Positions 6,201-8,374 of a stretch of DNA of 8,374 nt are shown here, piece by piece (within the stretch, counting starts at the first letter, position 1; every line of letters starts with the position of its first letter). Source of the stretch: an uncultured Bacteroidales bacterium (GTDB taxonomy: Bacteria > Bacteroidota > Bacteroidia > Bacteroidales > P3). The notes under the pieces are model-generated. The model saw only the letters and a program-made list of their open reading frames with translations. It had not been told where the DNA came from and did no database searches. Both the position numbers and the translations under genes were made by a program. The DNA is taken from assembly GCA_937915785.1 (NCBI GenBank), contig CALGGY010000028.1, positions 1 through 8,374 of the forward strand, in the 5' to 3' direction.

Positions 6201-8374
6201 GTAGCGAAGGCACTTTTGGTTATGGTGGAACTCAAACTACTTTTGGAGCCAACTGCAATGGAGGATACAGTGGATACACCAATGCCCAGTTTGGATTGGG
6301 TGGCACATACAACTCAGGTACTACAGCTTTTGCCGGAGGCGGTGGCGGCTGGTATGGCGGCGGCTATGGCAGTAGCGCCGGCGGCGGCTCGGGATATGTA
6401 TATACCTCGGCCACAGCTGCAAACTACCCCGCAGGCTGTCTGCTTACACCGGCTTATTATCTTACCAACGCACAGACTATTGCTGGCAACACGGCTTTCA
6501 ATGCTCCCGATGGTACTTCCGAAACAGGGCACTCCGGCAACGGCTACGCACGTATCACCGAATACGCTTCGGGCAGCGGCGCAGCGGAAACGCTCACCGT
6601 TACCGTAAGGCAGAGCATAGCCACTCTGCGGCAGGACATTGTCAATGTCTGCGACAGCAACAACACCGTAACTCTCAACATCAGCTTTGTTGGCGCGCCG
6701 CCCTTCCGTTACCGCATCACCGGCGACATGGCCGACCGTGTTACCAACTATTTCAACGAAACAGTTACAGTAACCCCCGATTCTTCAACCACATACGTGA
6801 TAACCTCCTTCAGCGACGCACAGTGTCCGGGCGTTATCACCCGCAACCATGTGGATGTTATCTACTGCGACAATCCTATCGCTTGTAAGGGCGATACCGT
6901 TTATCTGCCTGAGGGCGAATGGTACTACGACGCTGCCAAGACACAACGTGTGAATAAACCGTATATAGTTGCCGACACCACAATGCTTATCTACAACAAC
7001 ATCAAGGTGAACGACACCATCAACTTCCGCTACACCGGCAACGAACAATCCTACACCGTACCCAATGGCGTGGATACCGTGATAATGCAGGTGTGGGGAG
7101 CTCAAGGAGGTAATTGTATAGGTTCCAGCTCATCTGTTGTTGAAACAGGTGGTAAAGGTGGCTATTCTGTAGGAAGAATGAAAGTTGCTGCAGGTGATGT
7201 GCTGAATGTATATGTCGGTGGCAGAGGTCCGTCGAATATAACTGGCGGCGTTGGCGTTGGAGGATATAATGGTGGCGGATATGGCGCAGCAACATATTCT
7301 AATGGAGGTACTTCATATACCGCTGGCTCTGGTGGCGGAGCAACAGATATTCGTGTTAATTCCACTTCACTCTATGCAAGGGCTATTGTCGCCGGTGGCG
7401 GCGGTGGTCCTGCTAATGGAGGTAGTACACAGGGCCGTAATCCTGGTTGTGGAGGTGGAATAACAGGTGGCTCAGCATCATTGTCATATACATATTCTGG
7501 CTCGTATCAAAATGCAACTGGTGCTACTCAAACAGCAGGAGGTGTATGGGGTGGTTATGGAAGTGGTTACACTATGGCAAGTGCTTCGTATAATGGATCT
7601 TTCGGACAAGGTGGTAACCCTGTGAACTATTCTAGCAATTCCAGTACTGCCTTTGGCGGCGGTGGTGGTGGCTGGTATGGTGGAGCAGCAGCTGCATGGG
7701 GACCAGGTTCCGGCGGTTCAGGATATGTATGGACTGCTGCAACGGCAAGCAACTATCCCTCGGGCTGTCTGCTTACACCGGCTTACTATCTCAGCAATGC
7801 CCAGACAATTGCCGGCAACACGGATTTCCCCGACACTACCTTCAATGGCACTACAGAAACGGGCCACGAGGGCAACGGCTACGCGCGTATCATAACCCGT
7901 GGCAACGGCGCTCAGAGCATCAAAATTACGGTTCATCCCACCTATCGCGACACCATAAAAGACACCATCTGCGCCGGTCAGGTAAGTATCTACGAAGATA
8001 GCATTTATACCCTTTCGGGCGATTACACCCACTCGCGCAACAGCACCCTCGGCTGCGACAGCATTACGGTGCTCAAACTGTTCGTAAAGGATACTTTCCA
8101 TACCGAACGGTTCGACACCATCTGCCGTAGCGAGATTTTCAACTATGGCAACGGCCTGATGACTTATAGTCCGACCAATGTGTCAATGTACGATACCACG
8201 ATTATCTATACACACACGGCTTTCAACGGTTGCGACAGCACCATCGAGATACGTCTGCACGTGAACGACACCTTCCGCACGGTACGTCACGACACCATCT
8301 GCCGCAACGCAACGTTCAATTACACTGGCAATAACGGCAACAGTATCAGCTACATACCGCGTCGCACCGGTTTC
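2..8374 (+). CDS. Giant modular surface protein with alternating glycine-rich (ALK/LTK-type) and PKD/Ig-like repeats; partial at both ends
   Basis: The forward frame beginning at base 2 reads 2,791 codons without a stop and is open at both window edges, so signal peptide, start, anchor or sorting domain are not visible. The translation is a coherent series of recognisable repeats: one partial and five complete glycine-rich domains, eight four-cysteine PKD/Ig-like modules, and a C-terminal run of DTIC/GCDS repeats. The composition is rich in Gly, Thr, Asn, Tyr and Asp, with no transmembrane segment and no catalytic motif seen. Regularly placed cysteines suggest disulphides and hence export. 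Such repeats are typical of very large cell-surface proteins of Bacteroidota; an adhesin-like or structural role is inferred, not shown. No frameshift or premature stop is seen, and repeat copies differ at many positions, so this is not a simple assembly artefact. The reading frame is certain, the family assignment good and the function unknown. Confidence 0.97.
227..643 (+). repeat. PKD/Ig-like module a1
   Basis: Residues 76-214. The first part matches Bacteroidota PKD-like repeats: 'VSPKPTVNV' entry strand, 'ICG' cysteine (C97), 'FSGAPPFTYRLNGDVADRV', 'STSYRVVYFRDNQCEG' (C154) and 'VVVCNQP' (C168). A shorter Ig-like stub follows, 'CAGDTVVLP' (C174) then 'WYYDAARTNQ' and 'TPTVTTTYYG'. The four cysteines fall at spacings of 57, 14 and 6 residues. 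The module joins directly to b1 through 'NNATFVVTVNPKP', the a-to-b linker also used in the next two cycles. Confidence 0.75.
644..1072 (+). repeat. PKD/Ig-like module b1
   Basis: Residues 215-357. It is marked as a b-type unit by 'TATLRQETINICG' (C237), 'YRITGDNSDRI', an aromatic next to the second cysteine ('DVYC', C294), 'VVVCDQP' (C308) and 'ICVGDTVWLP' (C314). The stub ends 'WYYDAAKTQRITTP...VTTTYYRD' and passes straight into the first strand of GRD1. C1-to-C1 distance from a1 is 140 residues. Of the pair, b1 is more diverged in its middle loop ('ITYNNTDSIDVAP'). Confidence 0.75.
1071..1143 (+). repeat. Near-identical DNA repeat at GRD entries (copy at 4443-4515)
   Basis: These 73 bases encode the GRD1 entry strand and match the GRD3 entry at 4443-4515 at 70 positions. 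The corresponding GRD5 region (from 7021) is related but has more changes, and the GRD2 and GRD4 entries are clearly diverged. Confidence 0.9.
1073..1885 (+). other. GRD1: complete ALK/LTK-type glycine-rich domain
   Basis: Residues 358-628. In order: 'NFRYTGDVQTYTVPSGVDS' entry, 'VIMQVWGAQGG' (residues 377-387), 'GGRGGYSIGKM', 'GDVLNVYVGGQG' (410-421), 'GGFNGGG', 'GGGGSDVRVNSTSLYARV' leading to 'IVAGGGGGG' (ending 474), the poly-Gly core 'GGGGGWYGGG' (546-555), 'GGGSGYVYTS', 'YPSGCLL' (C583) and 'TGHEGNGYARI'. This motif order parallels the TNF-like plus poly-glycine region of ALK/LTK extracellular domains and its bacterial relatives. A second cysteine, C556, lies 27 residues before C583 and may pair with it. 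The first 73 bases are almost identical to the start of GRD3. Confidence 0.87.
1826..1879 (+). repeat. Near-identical DNA repeat at GRD exits (copies also at 5249-5302 and 7844-7897)
   Basis: These 54 bases encode the 'NGTTETGHEGNGYARIIT' exit of GRD1. They match 5249-5302 (GRD3) with one mismatch. The last 39 bases of the GRD5 copy, 7859-7897, are identical to 5264-5302. Synonymous positions are kept as well as the protein. Confidence 0.9.
1886..2311 (+). repeat. PKD/Ig-like module a2
   Basis: Residues 629-770. It opens 'FKVTVNPAPTVTVKDTTW', followed by 'SICGG' (C652), 'FTGTAPFYYRLTGDVADRV', 'LSDANCEG' (C709), 'MVCNQPVIC' (C723, C729) and 'GDTAVLP'. The stub is unusual in having 'QPRPWYFDQA', where most copies carry 'xGxWYYD' or 'xGxWYFD'. 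It ends 'FVTPTVTTTYYGANN' and runs into b2. Its a-type 'DANCEG...CNQP' signature is shared with a3 and a4. Confidence 0.75.
2312..2740 (+). repeat. PKD/Ig-like module b2
   Basis: Residues 771-913. It starts 'ATFTVTVNTQAIASIRQTT' and has 'NKCNSQ' (C793) in place of the usual ICG. Then come 'FRGTAPFTYRITGDVTDR', 'FRDDYCPG' (C850), 'VVICSQPIVC' (C864, C870) and 'GDTVYLP'. The stub leaves the family pattern after 'YYYDSALTQPVG': instead of 'VTTTYY' it has 'FIIADTTVMLYLSV', a variant seen again only in b5. It leads into GRD2, the most divergent of the glycine-rich domains. Confidence 0.74.
2741..3586 (+). other. GRD2: complete but divergent glycine-rich domain
   Basis: Residues 914-1195. The entry strand is 'YQIPGGTDTLLLQVWGARGG' rather than the VPxGVDSVIMQ form. 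The second strand is 'GVTSLFVNVGGEG' in place of 'GDVLNVYVGG'. The usual 'RVNSTSLYAR' segment is replaced by a longer 'DISAQGIAGSTTW...YSRI' before 'IVAGGGGGGG' (seven glycines, 1047-1053). The core is 'GGGGWYGGG' around W1107-Y1108, and the exit is 'TGHAGSGYARI'. C1128 and the conserved C1151 are 23 residues apart. All structural landmarks are kept, so it is a true family member with an older or separate origin from the other copies. Confidence 0.85.
3587..4009 (+). repeat. PKD/Ig-like module a3
   Basis: Residues 1196-1336. The chain reads 'YKVTVKPRPTATV', 'NICGTQ' (C1219), 'FTGTAPFYYRITGDTADRV', 'TSFSDANCQG' (C1276), 'VIVCNQPVIC' (C1290, C1296), then 'GDSAALPAGTWYFDHALTQR'. It is the only module with DSA instead of DTV or DTA after the fourth cysteine. 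It ends 'NTTYYGANN', with Asn replacing Thr in the usual VTTTYY, and joins b3. Confidence 0.75.
4010..4444 (+). repeat. PKD/Ig-like module b3
   Basis: Residues 1337-1481. Signature elements are 'ATFTVGVNPVATATMRQ', 'NICGDE' (C1359), 'FTGLQPYYYRITGDVADRV' (the TAPF of other copies replaced by LQPY), 'TSFRDAFCNG' (C1416), 'VVVCDEPIIC' (C1430, C1436) and 'GDTVYLPTGQWFYDQAMTQ'. The C-terminal 'GVTTTYYRSVAANDTL' continues into GRD3. In the stub it resembles b1, consistent with b1-GRD1 and b3-GRD3 being related blocks. Confidence 0.75.
4445..5308 (+). other. GRD3: complete glycine-rich domain with longest poly-Gly core
   Basis: Residues 1482-1769. The entry 'YTVPAGVDSVIMQVWGAEGG' (through residue 1511) and 'GDVLNVYVGG' (starting 1537) match GRD1 closely, while the loops between them are unrelated in sequence. 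'GGGGGATDIRVNSTSLYAR' leads to 'IVAGAGGGGGYG'. The core is seven glycines, then W1688-Y1689 and five more glycines; the first seven are all GGC codons. It carries three cysteines: C1620, C1700 and the conserved 'YPTGCLL' C1724. The exit is 'TETGHEGNGYARI', followed by an extra 'RGRGGAPT' before the next module. Confidence 0.87.
5042..5062 (+). repeat. Perfect (GGC)7 trinucleotide run inside the GRD3 poly-Gly core
   Basis: Seven consecutive GGC codons precede TGG TAT. The equivalent place in the other glycine-rich domains uses mixed GGT, GGC and GGA codons. The run is in phase with the reading frame, so slippage by whole units would change only the number of glycines. Confidence 0.9.
5309..5764 (+). 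repeat. PKD/Ig-like module a4 (unpaired)
   Basis: Residues 1770-1921. It is a-type by 'FKVTVNPKPAITIKDTTYN', 'ICDND' (C1796), 'FSGTAPFYYQLTGDATPRV', 'SFYDANCEG' (C1853), 'VIVCNQPIIC' (C1867, C1873) and 'GDTVTLPAGDWYFD'. The stub ends 'FVTPHVTTTYYKRGGG', the a-type ending that in cycles 1-3 runs on into a b module. Here it is followed instead by a short Thr-rich spacer (VATTTTH) and GRD4. R-L to Q-L in 'YYQLTGD' and the loss of VADRV to ATPRV are its own changes. Confidence 0.74.
5765..6565 (+). other. GRD4: complete glycine-rich domain lying between an a and a b module
   Basis: Residues 1922-2188. The entry is 'NFAYTGAAQSYTVPAGVDS' then 'LKLEVWGAQGG', which departs from the VIMQ form. Next come 'GGKGGYSCGTI' (an extra cysteine, C1966), 'GDVLNVYVGGAG', 'GGFNGGG', 'GGGGGTDIRLNSTSLYARM' and 'IVAGGGGG'. 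The core is 'GGGGGWYGGGYG' around W2117-Y2118. Cysteines are C1966, C2085 and the conserved C2146. The exit is 'TSETGHSGNGYARI', but with 'TEYASGSG' where most copies have 'ITRG'. The position breaks the GRD-a-b periodicity of the preceding cycles. Confidence 0.86.
6566..7021 (+). repeat. PKD/Ig-like module b5 (unpaired)
   Basis: Residues 2189-2340. It begins 'AAETLTVTVRQSIATLRQD', which resembles the a-to-b linker 'NNATFTVTVNTQAIASIRQ' of cycle 2 rather than the start of an a module. Then come 'NVCDSN' (C2217), 'FVGAPPFRYRITGDMADRV', 'TSFSDAQCPG' (C2275), 'VIYCDNPIAC' (C2289, C2295) and 'GDTVYLPEGEWYYDAAKTQR'. It has the single exception to the cysteine spacing (58 rather than 57 between C1 and C2). 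It closes with 'YIVADTTMLIYNN', the variant linker shared with b2. Confidence 0.74.
7022..7903 (+). other. GRD5: complete glycine-rich domain, longest copy, AT-richer core
   Basis: Residues 2341-2634. The entry is 'YTVPNGVDTVIMQVWGAQGG' (through 2370), followed at once by C2372. Then come 'GGKGGYSVGRM', 'GDVLNVYVGG', 'GGGATDIRVNSTSLYARA' and 'IVAGGGGG'. A long Gly/Ser/Tyr/Thr stretch follows, containing 'NPGCGGG' (C2483). The core is six glycines then W2558-Y2559, but it decays to 'GGAAAAWGPG' where other copies continue poly-Gly. The closing block has 'YPSGCLL' (C2589), 'NAQTIAGNTDFP' and 'TETGHEGNGYARIITRG'. It is the last GRD in the window. Confidence 0.87.
7943..8086 (+). repeat. DTIC/GCDS repeat, copy 1
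   Basis: Residues 2648-2695. The pattern 'YRDTIKDTICAGQ' (C2657) ... 'YTLSGDYTHSRNSTLGCDS' (C2685) 'ITVLKLFV' is the short two-cysteine repeat often seen in tandem in large Bacteroidales surface proteins. The cysteines are 28 residues apart. It follows GRD5 after a brief 'SIKITVHPT' strand and replaces the a/b modules used earlier. Confidence 0.75.
8087..8263 (+). repeat. DTIC/GCDS repeat, copy 2
   Basis: Residues 2696-2754: 'KDTFHTERFDTICRSEIFNY' (C2708) ... 'YTHTAFNGCDSTIEIRLHV' (C2744). It is longer than copy 1 (36 residues between cysteines) because of the loop 'GLMTYSPTNVSMYDT'. The start 'DTFHTERFDTICR' is repeated as 'DTFRTVRHDTICR' in copy 3. Confidence 0.75.
8264..8374 (+). repeat. 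DTIC/GCDS repeat, copy 3 (cut by window end)
   Basis: Residues 2755-2791: 'NDTFRTVRHDTICRNATFNY' (C2767) and then 'TGNNGNSISYIPRRTGF'. The matching GCDS half would lie beyond the window. Its 'GNxxSYxPxxTG' loop resembles 'TYSPTNV' of copy 2, so the array continues with copy-2-like units. Confidence 0.72.

Noticed and set aside
1826..7897. CRISPR array or insertion-sequence ends, suggested by recurring near-identical DNA segments
   Set aside because: The repeats are thousands of bases apart, lie in frame inside homologous protein domains, have no regular spacers or inverted ends, and are explained by domain duplication.
2..8374. Mycobacterial PE_PGRS protein or a silk/collagen-like protein, suggested by the Gly-rich stretches
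   Set aside because: The glycine stretches sit in an ordered set of non-Gly motifs (VPxGVDSVIMQVWGA, GDVLNVYVGG, IVAGGGGG, GNGYARI) typical of the ALK/LTK-type domain. There is no GGX or GXY periodicity over long distance, and the intervening PKD-like modules and moderate GC do not fit mycobacteria.
2..8374. Assembly artefact from repeat collapse or chimaera
   Set aside because: Repeat copies differ at many sites and in loop length, the frame never breaks, and module order is mostly regular. A misjoin at GRD4 cannot be excluded from sequence alone but is not needed to explain the data.

Overview
The window is a single coding sequence. One forward reading frame stays open from base 2 to base 8374 (2,791 codons, no stop) and runs off both ends, so neither the start nor the stop codon is visible. 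There are no intergenic stretches, RNA genes, promoters, terminators or mobile elements. The encoded protein is a giant modular, cysteine-containing and almost certainly exported repeat protein.

The best guess for the organism is a member of the Bacteroidota, probably Bacteroidales. Three things point there: PKD/Ig-like repeats with the 'SDANCxG' and 'ICxGDTVxLP' signatures, terminal 'DTIC...GCDSI' repeats, and moderate GC with mixed wobble codons. This is inference from family resemblance; no taxonomic marker gene is present.

Two module types make up most of the protein. The first is a glycine-rich domain (GRD, about 265-295 residues) resembling the ALK/LTK-type glycine-rich family. It has a 'VPxGVDSVIMQVWGAxGG' entry, a 'GDVLNVYVGG' strand, an 'ARxIVAGGGGG' strand, a poly-Gly 'GGGGWYGGG' core and a 'GNGYARI' exit. 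The second is a PKD/Ig-like module of about 140-150 residues with four cysteines at near-invariant spacing. It comes in two flavours, a (follows a GRD) and b (normally leads into the next GRD).

The order is: GRD0 tail (2-217), a1, b1, GRD1 (1073-1885), a2, b2, GRD2 (2741-3586), a3, b3, GRD3 (4445-5308), a4, GRD4 (5765-6565), b5, GRD5 (7022-7903), then a different series of short DTIC/GCDS repeats (7943 to the end). The regular GRD-a-b cycle breaks at GRD4, which sits between an a and a b module as if inserted there.

The protein probably acts at or beyond the cell surface, as an adhesin-like or matrix-like polymer of stiff poly-glycine domains spaced by disulphide-stabilised beta-sandwiches. 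No catalytic motif is seen. The specific ligand, secretion route and anchor lie outside the window or cannot be read from it.
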